From Nocardia amamiensis (GTDB lineage: Bacteria; Actinomycetota; Actinomycetes; Mycobacteriales; Mycobacteriaceae): a stretch of 64,000 nucleotides of DNA. The stretch is taken from positions 62,001 to 126,000 of the forward strand of contig NZ_JADLQX010000005.1 of NCBI RefSeq assembly GCF_015477605.1, given 5' to 3'. Shown piece by piece: positions 8,517-18,369 of this stretch. Within the stretch, counting starts at the first letter, position 1. Each line of letters begins with the position of its first letter. A program made the translations under genes and the position numbers. A model generated the notes under the pieces. It made no database searches, was not told the DNA's origin, and saw only the letters and a program-made list of their open reading frames with translations.

Positions 8517-11000
8517 TCACGTCGCCGACTTCTTCAGTCGCAACCGGCGCCACGTGACGATCGCGAGCACCAAGGTGATCAACAACAGCACGCCGACGTC
8601 CAGCGCCCAGATCTCCTGTTTGTGCTGCCAGAGCGTGTCGGGCTGCGCGTTGAGGAACAACTCGCGGATGTTCACCGTCGACGCGCCCGCGGCATAGCCC
8701 CAGCGGGCCGGGAACAACCAGGACACCTGCTCGAGCACCACCCGTCCGGTGACCGGGATCAGACCGCCCGCCATCACGAACTGGCACATGACGGCCACCA
8801 CCAGCAGCGGCATCACCTGTTCGTTCGACTTGGCCAGCGACGAGAGCAGCAGGCCGACGACCACGCAGCAGACCGCGGTCAGCGCGATGTCGATGTAGAG
8901 CTCCGCGCTGCCGGACGCCAGCACCGCGCCCTCGCCGGGGCGCTTCTTGCCCGCCAGCACGATGCCGACCAGCACCGCCGACTGCAGCAGCGCGGTGACG
9001 CTGAACACGGCGATCTTCGCCATCAGGTACGCCGAAGGCAGCAGTCCGACCGCGCGTTCGCGATGGAAGATGGTCCGCTCGCCGACCAGGTCGCGCACCG
9101 TGAGCGTGGAGCCCATGAAGCAGGCGCCGAGAATCAGCACCACCAGTAGCTGCTGGGTCTCGCCGCCGCCTTCGGGCACGAACGTGCCGTCGGGCAGCGC
9201 CTTCAAGGCCCCGCGCTGGAAACCGTTCTTGCCGGGCACTACCAGGGACAGCGCGCCGAGGATGAACGGCAGGATCACCAGGAACGTCAGGTAGCCGCGA
9301 TCGGCCAGAATGAGCCGGATCTGCCTGCGCGCCAGGGTCGAGAACTGTTTGCCCCGGCTGGACTGCGGCGGACTGCCCGCGGGTCCGTACGGCTGCGGCG
9401 GGGGCGGAGGCGGCGGCGCGAACGCCTGCCGGGATCGATAGGCCGCGAACGCCTGATCCGGATTGGCCGCGACGTTGGCGAAGATCTCCGCCCAGTCGCT
9501 GGTCCCGAGCGCCGCGCCGACACCGGCGGGGTTGCCGCAGTAGGCGGTCTTGCCGCCGGGCGCGAGCAACAGCACCTGATCGCACATGTCCAGGTGCGCC
9601 ACCGAGTGGGTCACCACGATCACCACGCGGCCGGCGTCGGCGAGCTCGCGCAGCATCACCATGACCTGCCGGTCCAGCGCCGGGTCCAGGCCCGAGGTGG
9701 GTTCGTCCAGGATGAGCAGCGACGGGCCGGTCAGCAGTTCCAGCGCCACCGAGGCGCGCTTGCGCTGACCACCGGACAGCCGGTCGACCCTCGTGTCGGC
9801 GTGCTCGGTGAGCGAAAGCTCTTGCAGCACACCGTCGATCACCTTCTGCCGGTCTTCCTTGCTGTTGTCGCGCGGCAGCCGCAGCTCGGCCGCGAAACCG
9901 AGCGCTTGGCGCACGGTGAGCTGGCGGTGCAGCACGTCGTCCTGCGGCACCATGCCGATACGGGAGCGCAGCGCCTCGTACTCGGCGTGCAGGTTGCGGC
10001 CCTCGAAGGTGACCACGCCGCCCGAGGGGCGGGTGGTGCCCGCGATCAGCCGCGACAGCGTGGATTTGCCCGCGCCGGAAGGGCCGATCAGCGCGGTGAG
10101 GGTCCCGCGGCTGGCCGACATGTTCACGTCGACGAGCAGTTGCTTGTTGCCTTCGACGGTGAACCCGACACCGTGCACCGCGAGGCCCTGCTCGGCGACC
10201 GGCTTCTGCCGGTGCACCAGCGCGCCCTGCTGGACGACGAAGTCGACGTTGCCGATGGTGATGATGTCCCGCTCGCGCAGCACCGCCCGCTGCTGCCGGT
10301 GCCCGTTGACGAAGGTGCCGTTCGCCGAACCGAGGTCCTCGATGGTCAGTCCCTCGGCGGAGGCGACGAGGCGGGCGTGCTTGCGGGAGGCCAGCGGATC
10401 GTTGACGACGATCTGGTTGTCGGTGGTGCGGCCGATGGCCAGACCGGTCTGGGGAATCCGGTCCGCGCGGGCGACCGGCGCCGTGGCGGCCCTGGCCCGG
10501 ACCGGCGGCATGTTCGAAGTGTCGGCCCTGGTCGTCATGTTGACGTTCAGCGCGGGCGCGGGCACGTCCTGCGGCGGCGGATAGTGCGGGCGCTGGAACT
10601 GCTGCGCGGGCGGCCGAACCTGCGGGGGCGGTCCGGGCTGCGGCGCCGGTTGCGGCGGCCGCATCGAAGGCCGTTGCGGGTGTTGCGGGTTCGCGGGCAG
10701 CAGGTGCAGCAGCGGACCGCTGATCGCGTCACCGAGTCGTACCTGGGTGGGTCGATCGATCGACACCGGCTGGGTCACCCTGCGCGCGTCGACGAACACG
10801 CCGTTGGTGCTCCTGTTGTCGGTCAACACCCAGGCACTGCCCTGCCAGGCGAGCGTCGCGTGCACCCGGGAGACGAGCGGGCTGTCGACGAACAGCGTCA
10901 CTTCCGGCGCGCGGCCCATGGTGACCTGCTGGCTCGAATCGAATACTCGTTCGTTTCCATCATGGCGCACGGTGATGGTCTGCGCCCCCGGTGAAGACAT
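8517..11000 (-). CDS. ABC-2 type transporter with two FHA domains (Rv1747-like)
   Basis: The 827-residue protein carries two FHA phospho-threonine-binding domains. FHA-1 is at residues about 25-80 (MGRAP, SRVHA, NRSTNGVF). FHA-2 is at about 188-245 (IGRTT, SRKHARL, GSANGTFVNG). A Pro-rich linker joins them. An ABC ATPase follows with GPSGAGKST at 306-314, LSGGQRKR at about 408 and LILDEPTSGLDP at about 429, then an ABC-2 membrane domain of about six helices. This matches M. tuberculosis Rv1747, whose FHA domains are phosphorylated by PknF and which affects lipid export to the envelope. The kinase at 18.4 kb is a possible partner (inference). It is divergent from the zinc-peptidase gene, with only 106 bp between them. 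Confidence 0.92.
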   Translation of the reverse strand: MSSPGAQTITVRHDGNERVFDSSQQVTMGRAPEVTLFVDSPLVSRVHATLAWQGSAWVLTDNRSTNGVFVDARRVTQPVSIDRPTQVRLGDAISGPLLHLLPANPQHPQRPSMRPPQPAPQPGPPPQVRPPAQQFQRPHYPPPQDVPAPALNVNMTTRADTSNMPPVRARAATAPVARADRIPQTGLAIGRTTDNQIVVNDPLASRKHARLVASAEGLTIEDLGSANGTFVNGHRQQRAVLRERDIITIGNVDFVVQQGALVHRQKPVAEQGLAVHGVGFTVEGNKQLLVDVNMSASRGTLTALIGPSGAGKSTLSRLIAGTTRPSGGVVTFEGRNLHAEYEALRSRIGMVPQDDVLHRQLTVRQALGFAAELRLPRDNSKEDRQKVIDGVLQELSLTEHADTRVDRLSGGQRKRASVALELLTGPSLLILDEPTSGLDPALDRQVMVMLRELADAGRVVIVVTHSVAHLDMCDQVLLLAPGGKTAYCGNPAGVGAALGTSDWAEIFANVAANPDQAFAAYRSRQAFAPPPPPPPQPYGPAGSPPQSSRGKQFSTLARRQIRLILADRGYLTFLVILPFILGALSLVVPGKNGFQRGALKALPDGTFVPEGGGETQQLLVVLILGACFMGSTLTVRDLVGERTIFHRERAVGLLPSAYLMAKIAVFSVTALLQSAVLVGIVLAGKKRPGEGAVLASGSAELYIDIALTAVCCVVVGLLLSSLAKSNEQVMPLLVVAVMCQFVMAGGLIPVTGRVVLEQVSWLFPARWGYAAGASTVNIRELFLNAQPDTLWQHKQEIWALDVGVLLLITLVLAIVTWRRLRLKKSAT

Positions 11001-11106
11001 GCAGCGGATACTATTCCATCACCCGGACATCGGCGGTGCCCCCGATGCGCCTCTACCCCGATCCGGCGACCGATGTGAATGCGATTCCGGCCGACTAGGG
11101 GGAGCC

Positions 11107-12552
11107 ATGCCGACAGCCAAAGCGACTGCGCTCGTTACCGCGCTGCTCAGCGTTCTGGTGCTGGTCGGGGGCTGTACTCGATTCGTGGACGGCCACGCCG
11201 TTTCCATCTACGACGATCCGTTCAAGGTCGCCGGCCTTCCCACCACGAGCGGGCCGAGCGGACCGCGCTCCGGTGTCCCGGACAGCCCGCTGACCGCGAC
11301 CAACGGCGACCGCGGCCCGGTGGACACCCTGGCGCTCAACGCCGTCGACGACATCCAGACCTACTGGCGGGGTGAGTTCGGCAAGGAATTCCAAGCCGAG
11401 TTCAAACCGGTCGAGAAGCTGGTTTCCTGGAGCGCGAAGTCCGGGCGCTCCGAGGCGATCGAGTTCTGCAAGGAGAACACCTACCGTCTGGTGAACGCCG
11501 CCTACTGCCGGTTGGACAATTCCATCGGCTGGGATCGCTCCGTCCTGCTTCCCACCATGGAGGAGACCTTCGGGAAGATGGCCGTCGTGATGGTGCTCGC
11601 GCACGAGTACGGGCACGCGGTGCAGACCATGGCCAAGATCGTCGGGCCGAAGGACCCGGTGATCGTCAAAGAGCAGCAGGCCGATTGCTTCGCGGGCGCG
11701 TTCATGCGCCACGTCGCCGAAGGCAAGGCGAAGCACTTCACCATCAACACCTCCGACGGCCTCAACTCGGTGCTCGCCGCCACCGTGGCCATCCGCGACT
11801 CCAACCCCGACGACCCGGAGAGCGTGCACGGGTCCGCCTTCGAGCGGGTCACCGCGGTACAGATCGGCTTCACCGACGGGCCGCGTGCCTGCAAGGGCAT
11901 CGACAAGGACGAGATCGACCAGCGCCGCGCCAACCTGCCACAGAGTTTCAGTGGTGACGAAGCGCGCGGCGAGTACCCCATATCGAAGGGCAACTTGGTC
12001 GAGCTCACAAAGGCGCTCAAAGCCATTCTGCCAGTCGACGACGACCCGACCTATGACTACTCCCGAGCAACGATCGAATGCCGCAACGGCGTGGTCACGG
12101 AACCGGTCTCGTACTGCCCGGCCACGAACACGATCGCCACTGACATACCCGGCCTCGCCGCGCGGGGTACTTCCAACTACGACGAGGACGACCCACTGCC
12201 CCTCAAAGTGACCGGCGACTACAACGGCTACATCGTGTTCATCGCTCGATACACCCTGGCCGTCCAGCACAGCCGCGGCCAGAGTCTGGTCGGCGCCAAG
12301 ACCGGACTGCGCGCGGCGTGCCTGTCCGGAGTGGTTACCGGCAAACTTGCCGAATCCGGACGACCGGTCAGCCAGGGTGACATCATGCTCTCCGCAGGCG
12401 ATCTCGATGAGGCGGTCTCTGGCCTGCTCACCGACGGCCTGGCAGCCAGCGACGTACAGGGCCAGACCGTACGGAGTGGCTTCTCCCGCGTCGATGCTTT
12501 TCGCGCGGGCGTCATGAACGGCGAAAGGGCCTGCGAGGCGCGATATTCTTAA
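11107..12552 (+). CDS. Secreted zinc metallopeptidase lipoprotein
   Basis: The protein has 481 residues from the ATG at 11107. The N-terminus is a lipoprotein signal with lipobox VGGC and Cys23 as the anchor. A zinc-binding HEYGH motif at 166-170 is followed about 20 residues later by EQQADCFAG, the third ligand region of neutral zinc peptidases with the HExxH...ExxxD plan. It should be tethered on the outer face of the membrane. The C-terminal 200 residues contain several Cys, probably disulphides. The open frame extends upstream to 10747, but that part overlaps the divergent transporter gene and lacks a signal peptide. Its substrate is unknown. Confidence 0.8.
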   Translation: MPTAKATALVTALLSVLVLVGGCTRFVDGHAVSIYDDPFKVAGLPTTSGPSGPRSGVPDSPLTATNGDRGPVDTLALNAVDDIQTYWRGEFGKEFQAEFKPVEKLVSWSAKSGRSEAIEFCKENTYRLVNAAYCRLDNSIGWDRSVLLPTMEETFGKMAVVMVLAHEYGHAVQTMAKIVGPKDPVIVKEQQADCFAGAFMRHVAEGKAKHFTINTSDGLNSVLAATVAIRDSNPDDPESVHGSAFERVTAVQIGFTDGPRACKGIDKDEIDQRRANLPQSFSGDEARGEYPISKGNLVELTKALKAILPVDDDPTYDYSRATIECRNGVVTEPVSYCPATNTIATDIPGLAARGTSNYDEDDPLPLKVTGDYNGYIVFIARYTLAVQHSRGQSLVGAKTGLRAACLSGVVTGKLAESGRPVSQGDIMLSAGDLDEAVSGLLTDGLAASDVQGQTVRSGFSRVDAFRAGVMNGERACEARYS

Positions 12553-12619
12553 AGCTCTTGTCCGTCCGGACCGCCGGCCCGACGCGGCAACACAACGCTG
12601 CGCCGGACCGGACCGAGAC

Positions 12620-12841
12620 TCAGTTCTGCCAGCCCGGAGCAGGAATCCACCCTGGCGGACATGTCTTCCGCAATGGGAAGTACATCGGTACCCTGTTCGC
12701 CTCCGGCGCATCCTGCTCGAAGCAATGCACCCCGTCGGTAGGCGGTTGGGGCTCGGCAAACGCGCCGACAGCTCCGATCCCGGCGGTGGTAATCGCAATG
12801 CCCGCAGCAACGACCGCGGCCTTGGCGACCACACGAAACAT
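12620..12841 (-). CDS. Small secreted protein
   Basis: From the ATG at 12839-12841, preceded by GAGAGGAG, the protein has 73 residues. A signal peptide (basic start MFRVVAKAA, hydrophobic core, cleavage after GAFA) leaves a mature peptide of about 44 residues. It has two Cys (VHCFEQD and KTCPPGWIPAPGW), likely one disulphide, and is Pro- and Trp-rich. I do not recognise a family. A longer open frame upstream has no credible ribosome site. It lies between two envelope and signalling genes. Confidence 0.6.
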   Translation of the reverse strand: MFRVVAKAAVVAAGIAITTAGIGAVGAFAEPQPPTDGVHCFEQDAPEANRVPMYFPLRKTCPPGWIPAPGWQN

Positions 12842-13066
12842 ACTCGGTCTCCTCTCCGGATCGACAGCGACAGAACGCATTACCCGGTCGTTCATGCCGC
12901 AGCAGGAGCAGTTGCCCCCACTACTGTTGGATGCATCGGCGCTGCGATCGGTTCCATCGAGTTTCTGCGGGCGGCCGACGAAGCTATAGAGACACACCGC
13001 GAGCACCGAGGTTCGTGCCGGCGAAATTTCTGGGTGGACAGGATCGGGGGGGAACCGATCCCGCGA

Positions 13067-14395
13067 TCAGCGGCCGAAGGGTGGCGGCGCGGCGAGTTCG
13101 AAGCGCAGTACGCGGTTGCCGAGCATGATCTCGGCGCCCGGAACCAGCACCATGGACTGGTTCGGCGCCAGGCGCATCCAGTCCCGGTAGCCGGGCAGGC
13201 GGGTGCGGGTGCCGTTGGTCGAGCCCCGATCCACCACGGTGACATCCCAATTCACCAGGCGGATCTCGGCGTGCGCGCGCGACATGCCGCCGGAGGCGTC
13301 CTCGACGCGCAGCGGCACGAGGCCACGCTCGGCCGCCGCGGAATGCTCCGGATCGCGGCCGATCACGGCGTCCGCGACCAGCATGTAGGTCATGCCGTCG
13401 TCGAGGATCAGCATGCCCAGCGGCGGGCGCACCACCTCGATCAGCGGCTGCGTCTGGTCGACCGGCATCCCGCACACGGTGCAGAACGCGGCGCGCGGAT
13501 CGGTGGGATGCGCACGCGCGCATTTGAATCCCATCACCTTGACGGTGAGCGCGGTGGCCCGCGCGGTCGCCTCCAGACGACGCTGTAACTCCGGGTCCGG
13601 ACGCGGCGCGGGGTTGGTGCCGCCCAATTGCGTCGGCGCGTTGTGCGGGTCGATCGGCGCCTGCTCGGACTCCCCGGTGCGCATCTCGATGGACGGCGCG
13701 GACCGGTCCGCCGAATGCTGCGGTTCGGGGTGCTGCCGTTCGGATTCGGCGGGCGGCTCGTGTGCGATGCGCGCGGTCGGCAGCGGTGGCGCCTCGGGGC
13801 GGCGCCGCATACTCTCCGGGCGGGATGCCCGGCCACTCGCAGGGACCCGGCCGCGGGCTCCGTCGGACCAGACGATCGCGCCGCCCGCCTGCGCGACACC
13901 CTCGACCAGCCAGCCGATGCCACGCTCCGGCGGCAGCTCAGGGACGCGGCCCTTCGCGTCGTCGACGAACAAGGCCACCGCCCGCGCGGGCACGCCCGCG
14001 ACCCGATCCACGGTGAACGCCGCGTCGCTGCCGCGATACTGCTCGACCGCACCGTCATCGGCCAGAACGGCGGTGATCGCGCCGTGCAGGAAGATCGCCA
14101 CGCCGCCGTTCTCGGCGGTGGACAGGATGCCGAAGTCGATCGGTTCGCCGGGGCTGATCTGCTCGGCGTGTTTCATGAGCCAGCGCGTGGCCTGCCGCGC
14201 CACCATGGCGCCCGGCCCGTCCGGCTCCCGATCGGTGGCCTCACGCACCAGTTCGGCCAGTGATTCGAGTGCGACAACGGCGGGCGAATCGTGGGCCGGC
14301 CTGCCCGGCCCGCGGTGCGCGACGACGATCACCGCGCCGGCGACCCTGGCCACGGCATGGCTGCCCGCGACGACCTCGACCTGCCGATCCATCAC
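13067..14395 (-). CDS. FHA-domain protein with Cys-rich knuckle
   Basis: The 442-residue protein is cytosolic in appearance. The last 100 residues form an FHA domain (IGRDP about 346, MSRAHAEI about 371, DRGSTNGT about 389), the fold that binds phospho-threonine peptides. Just before it, FKCARAHPTDPRAAFCTVCG (about 291-310) has Cys and His spaced like a zinc knuckle. Residues 1-170 form a compact domain I cannot name; it has VAHRGPG and GAITAVLADDG patterns. A Pro-, Glu- and Arg-rich linker joins the parts. With the receptor kinase at 18.4 kb and the FHA transporter, it suggests a local phospho-signalling module (inference). It is divergent from the lipoprotein cluster. Confidence 0.8.
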   Translation of the reverse strand: MMDRQVEVVAGSHAVARVAGAVIVVAHRGPGRPAHDSPAVVALESLAELVREATDREPDGPGAMVARQATRWLMKHAEQISPGEPIDFGILSTAENGGVAIFLHGAITAVLADDGAVEQYRGSDAAFTVDRVAGVPARAVALFVDDAKGRVPELPPERGIGWLVEGVAQAGGAIVWSDGARGRVPASGRASRPESMRRRPEAPPLPTARIAHEPPAESERQHPEPQHSADRSAPSIEMRTGESEQAPIDPHNAPTQLGGTNPAPRPDPELQRRLEATARATALTVKVMGFKCARAHPTDPRAAFCTVCGMPVDQTQPLIEVVRPPLGMLILDDGMTYMLVADAVIGRDPEHSAAAERGLVPLRVEDASGGMSRAHAEIRLVNWDVTVVDRGSTNGTRTRLPGYRDWMRLAPNQSMVLVPGAEIMLGNRVLRFELAAPPPFGR

Positions 14396-14538
14396 CGGAA
14401 TCGGCCTCTACCGGGGATGCAGTGCAGGGTCGTCGCCACACCGACAAGGGTATTGCAATACGGACACCATCGGTCCCCCTGCCCGGCGTCCGTCGGGTAA
14501 CTTCAGTGTCAGCAACGGGAGGAACGAGGGGCCCTGAG

Positions 14539-15744
14539 ATGGTTCGGACGCAACGCATCGCGCTCGCCGCGTCATGTCTCGCATTGGCAGGATTGCTGAC
14601 CGGCTGCGCGGGCGTGCAGGGGACCCCCACCGCGGGGGAGATCGACGTGCGGATGCTGGAAGTCGGCACCTATCCCGTCGACCGGCACGAGTACGACCAG
14701 GACTCCCGCGGCAAGGGCGCGCTGCTGGAGGGCATGCGGATGTCCGACGCGGTGGTCCCGACCGTGCGCATCGATCCGTCCCTGAAGGTCGGGCGCGGCA
14801 GTACCGTCGTCGCGGACGCCGAGCAGGCGCTCGACTTCGTGGCCAAGGTCTCCAAACCGGTCTTCGACACGCGCAAGCTGGTCGTGGGGTACGCCGTCAG
14901 CGGCGCCGACCGCCCCGATCCGGCGGGGCAGTCCAACCCGGCCGCCGACGCCACGGCGGTCACCAATGTGGTGTTCCGCTTCCCCGACGAGGCCACCGCG
15001 AAACTCGCCGCCCGCGAACTCGAGGACGTCGACATCGCCGTGTCACCGGACAACCGCAAACTGCCGTCCAGCAAATTTCCCGATGCCTACATCCACTGGC
15101 GCCCAGGCGTTCCCACCGTCGGCACCTTCATGGCCCACAAGGAATTCGTCATCTCCTTGTTCATCCAGCGGCCGACGGCCGACGGCGACGACCTGACGAA
15201 GTGGGTCGACAAGACCCTCGCCGCCCAGGTCCCGCAGCTGGACAAGTTCACCGCGACCCCGGTCGCCCGGCTCGACACCCTGAAAGTCGACCCGGACGAC
15301 CTGCTCGCTCGCGTCGCGGTCGCCGACCGCGCCAACCGAGCTCCCGACCCGGCGACCTTCGCCGTGTACGGCGGCTACCACACCGTGCACCGCGCCGACG
15401 ACGAGGCGACGCACCTGCGCCTGATCGAGGACGCGGGCGTTGACCGCACCGCCGTCGCCGACGACAGCTACGTCGCCCGCACCCACGACGCGGCCGCCGC
15501 CCAGAAGCTGGTCACCGGCCTGCTGGAAAGCGAAGGCGGCCACTACGACACCCTCGGCGCGCCCAAGGACGTCCCCGGCGCCAAGTGTCTTCAGCTCAAC
15601 AGCAAGGGCGACCCGGAAAAGGAGTACAAGTACCGCTGTTACGTCGCATACAAGCGTTACGTCGGGGTCGTCACCAGTGATAAGGAACCAGACGTCCGAC
15701 AGAAGGTGGCCGCGGAGTACGCGCTGCTGGCGAACAGTTTCTGA
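14539..15744 (+). CDS. Lipoprotein, tandem paralogue 1 of 3
   Basis: The 401-residue protein has lipobox LTGC at about residue 22, then a shared N-terminal signature (TPTAGEIDVRMLEVGTYPV). Two similar alpha-beta halves follow, ending in a conserved Cys pair region with YRCYVAYKRYVGVVTS and QKVAAEYALLANSF. It belongs to a lipoprotein family common in Nocardia, which I recall as DUF7373 but cannot verify. The function is unknown. The open frame begins at 14260, but the lipoprotein signal fixes the start at 14539. It is the first gene of a three-gene run of paralogues ahead of a receptor kinase. Confidence 0.75.
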   Translation: MVRTQRIALAASCLALAGLLTGCAGVQGTPTAGEIDVRMLEVGTYPVDRHEYDQDSRGKGALLEGMRMSDAVVPTVRIDPSLKVGRGSTVVADAEQALDFVAKVSKPVFDTRKLVVGYAVSGADRPDPAGQSNPAADATAVTNVVFRFPDEATAKLAARELEDVDIAVSPDNRKLPSSKFPDAYIHWRPGVPTVGTFMAHKEFVISLFIQRPTADGDDLTKWVDKTLAAQVPQLDKFTATPVARLDTLKVDPDDLLARVAVADRANRAPDPATFAVYGGYHTVHRADDEATHLRLIEDAGVDRTAVADDSYVARTHDAAAAQKLVTGLLESEGGHYDTLGAPKDVPGAKCLQLNSKGDPEKEYKYRCYVAYKRYVGVVTSDKEPDVRQKVAAEYALLANSF

Positions 15745-15843
15745 CACGCGGTGGTGCCGGTCGGCGCCCTCGCGATCGGCGGATCGCGAGGCGGGGTGAA
15801 GTAGCATTCGGCCGCAACCACCGCAGTCAGGGGAGGGAAGTAA

Positions 15844-17058
15844 GTGCAGTACGGCGCGATAACGCGACCGACCCGGGCCGCCTGTGCCCTGATCATGGCC
15901 GCTGTCGTGGCCGCGGGTACCGGCGCGTGCGGCGACTCGGAGGCCGGTACCGAGCAGTCGGCGCGTCCGGTCGATCTGGCCCAGCTGGACGTGGGCAACT
16001 ACGCGACCACGCCACGTGAGCTGGGGACGGTGAAGAATCCCGATCAGGCGCGCATGGTCGAGGCGGAGCGGCTGGCGAACTTCGTTCCCGCGCCGTCGGA
16101 CATCGACCCCGCGTTCGTCCACGCGAACCCGTCCATCTCGAAGATCTTCATCGAGCCCAAGAACGCGCTCGGGCGGATCATGGATGTCTCCCGGTTCGCG
16201 GAGGCCGCACCGGATTTCGTCGCGGGATTCCTCAGCAACGCGGGCAGCGCGCCGGACAACCGCGGCACGGACCTGGTGAACGCCGTCCTCGTCTTCCCCG
16301 ACGAACAGAAGGCTGCCGCCGCCGCGGCCGCGCTGGAGCGCGTCGACTTCGAGGCCAACGAGCGGAACGCACCGGTGCAGATCCCGAAATACCCGGCGGC
16401 GCATGCGCACTGGCAGCCGCAGGAGCAGTCGATCGGATCCTGGTTCGCGACCGGGAAGTTCGTCGTCTACACCTGGATCTACGACTACCTGAAGATCTTC
16501 CTGGAGAAGGTCGAGCTTTCCGAGCTGCTCACCTTGGTCGAGAAGAGCCTCGACACCGTGGTCGCGTCGATCAGCCGGTTCACCCCCACACCGGTCGACC
16601 AGCTGATGACGTTGCCGATCGACATGGACCGCATGCTCGATCGCACGCTTCCACGGCCGCGGGAAGACTCCTGGATCGACCCGCCCGGCGCGTACACCGG
16701 CCAGGGCGCCTTGCACTTCACCACCGATTCGGCGGAGGACCGCAGGCGCATCGAAGCGGCGGGAGTGGATCGGTTCGCGACCGACGGCACCGATGTGTTC
16801 CGAGCGCGCGACGCGGCCGCGGCCGCGCGATTGCGGGAGGAGCGTGGCGGTCTCAGCAAGAAGTTCCGCGGGTCCGAGTCACCGAAAGGCCTTCCCGCCG
16901 CCCAGTGCAAGGAGTACATCGGCAACAAGACCATCGCCATCCGGTTCTACTGCTCGGTGTCCTACGACCGCTACGCGGCCTTCGCCTGGTCCCATCAGCT
17001 GCTCGACGCGCAGCAACGAATCTCCGCCCAGTACGCATTGTTGGTGAATGCCACATGA
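15844..17058 (+). CDS. Lipoprotein, tandem paralogue 2 of 3
   Basis: The 404-residue protein starts at a GTG after GGGAGGGAAG. It has lipobox TGAC at about residue 30 and the same plan as its neighbours (VDLAQLDVGNYATTPRELG, IPKYPAAHAHWQP, AQCKEYIGNKTIAIRFYCSVSYDRYAAF, ISAQYALLVNAT). The conserved C-terminal Cys residues probably form a disulphide. Its stop overlaps the start of paralogue 3 (ATGA), so they are coupled. The divergence of signal peptides between copies, with conserved cores, suggests old tandem duplication. Confidence 0.75.
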   Translation: MQYGAITRPTRAACALIMAAVVAAGTGACGDSEAGTEQSARPVDLAQLDVGNYATTPRELGTVKNPDQARMVEAERLANFVPAPSDIDPAFVHANPSISKIFIEPKNALGRIMDVSRFAEAAPDFVAGFLSNAGSAPDNRGTDLVNAVLVFPDEQKAAAAAAALERVDFEANERNAPVQIPKYPAAHAHWQPQEQSIGSWFATGKFVVYTWIYDYLKIFLEKVELSELLTLVEKSLDTVVASISRFTPTPVDQLMTLPIDMDRMLDRTLPRPREDSWIDPPGAYTGQGALHFTTDSAEDRRRIEAAGVDRFATDGTDVFRARDAAAAARLREERGGLSKKFRGSESPKGLPAAQCKEYIGNKTIAIRFYCSVSYDRYAAFAWSHQLLDAQQRISAQYALLVNAT

Positions 17059-18284
17059 GATCCCTTCGCATCGTCCCGGCCGTATTCGTCTGCGTTGTCT
17101 CCGCCGCGATCCTCGCCGCGTGCGGTTCGACGATGCCGGGCACCGCGCGGCCCGGTGAAATCGACATTCGCCATCTGGACACCGGCAATTACTCCACCGA
17201 GCCCCCGAATGCGCACGACGACGACTATCTGCCCCAGTTCATTCACATGAACAAAGTGGCCGCGATGCGGCTGGCCGATCACGTCGTCTCCGCCTACGAC
17301 ATCGATCCGCGGCTCAAATACGGCTGGTCGTCCTCGAGCGTCAGCAGCGGGGTCCTGCCCGACGAACTCGGTCGTCCGGAGGATATGAAGCCGATCGCGC
17401 AACGGAACCGCATGATGTTCGGGTTCCGGACCAACGGCTCCGATCAGAACATCAGCATGTTCGCCTCGGGATGGCCGACCAAACCGCGGGCCAACTCGAC
17501 AACCGTCAGCACGGTCGTCATGCAATTCCCCGATCCGGATCGCGCCCGGCAAGCCGCGGCCGAGTTCCACGACGCCGATTTCGGCGCGTACCGCGACCGG
17601 AACGAGCCGGTCGCACTGCCCAAATACGCGCAAGCACGGGCACATTGGCGTCCCGGATCGCCCTTCCTGCGCGCGCTGCTCGCGCACGGGACCTATTTGG
17701 TGGCGTTCCTTGTGTCGGTCAACGCTCCCGACCGCGACGCCTTGATCGCGCTGGCGGAGAAGGCGTACGACACCCAGCTCCCGCTGCTCGACCAGTTGCC
17801 GCCGCTGACCGAGGAACAGATGCTGCGGCTGCCCTGGGATCCGGACCATCTGCTGAGCCGCACACTGAACGCGAACAAGGTGCAGACCCCGAGTTTCGAT
17901 GCGACGCAAGCCTTGTTCGGTCTGCGCGGGATCATGCATTACGCCGAAGACCGGAACTACGCGAAAGAACGCTTCACGGCGATGGGCGCGGAGAAATTCG
18001 CAATGTCCAACGGCACACTGGTGATTCGCACATCGAGTCCGGACGCCGCGCGGCGAGTCGCCGCGGAACGCATGACGCCGACGTTCACGGCCGGGGCGGC
18101 CGAGCCACCTCCGCATCTGCCCGACTCGGCATGTGTGGAGAACAAGTCCGGGCTGTTCGACGACAAACGATTCACCTGCATCGTGGCGTACAAAGAATAC
18201 GTCGGCTTCGTCGCCGGAAATCAGCTGCTCGACGCCCAGCAGCGCGCGGCCGCACAATACTCCATTTTCGCGAACAGCCGATAA
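17055..18284 (+). CDS. Lipoprotein, tandem paralogue 3 of 3
   Basis: The 409-residue protein starts at the ATG that overlaps the previous stop. The signal peptide ends in lipobox LAAC (Cys about 24). The signature TARPGEIDIRHLDTGNYSTEPP and the end RFTCIVAYKEYVGFVAGNQLLDAQQRAAAQYSIFANS align with paralogues 1 and 2. The motif QLLDAQQR is shared almost exactly with paralogue 2, so these two are the closest pair. It ends 85 bp before the receptor kinase gene on the same strand, which suggests one transcript. The function is unknown. Confidence 0.75.
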   Translation: MRSLRIVPAVFVCVVSAAILAACGSTMPGTARPGEIDIRHLDTGNYSTEPPNAHDDDYLPQFIHMNKVAAMRLADHVVSAYDIDPRLKYGWSSSSVSSGVLPDELGRPEDMKPIAQRNRMMFGFRTNGSDQNISMFASGWPTKPRANSTTVSTVVMQFPDPDRARQAAAEFHDADFGAYRDRNEPVALPKYAQARAHWRPGSPFLRALLAHGTYLVAFLVSVNAPDRDALIALAEKAYDTQLPLLDQLPPLTEEQMLRLPWDPDHLLSRTLNANKVQTPSFDATQALFGLRGIMHYAEDRNYAKERFTAMGAEKFAMSNGTLVIRTSSPDAARRVAAERMTPTFTAGAAEPPPHLPDSACVENKSGLFDDKRFTCIVAYKEYVGFVAGNQLLDAQQRAAAQYSIFANSR

Positions 18285-18369
18285 TGCCGCACATTCCGCA
18301 CGACCCGAGTCCAGTATGCTGCTGCGTTGCGAACGCAGTGGCCCGCGTCGAGTCAGGAGATCGTGAAAG

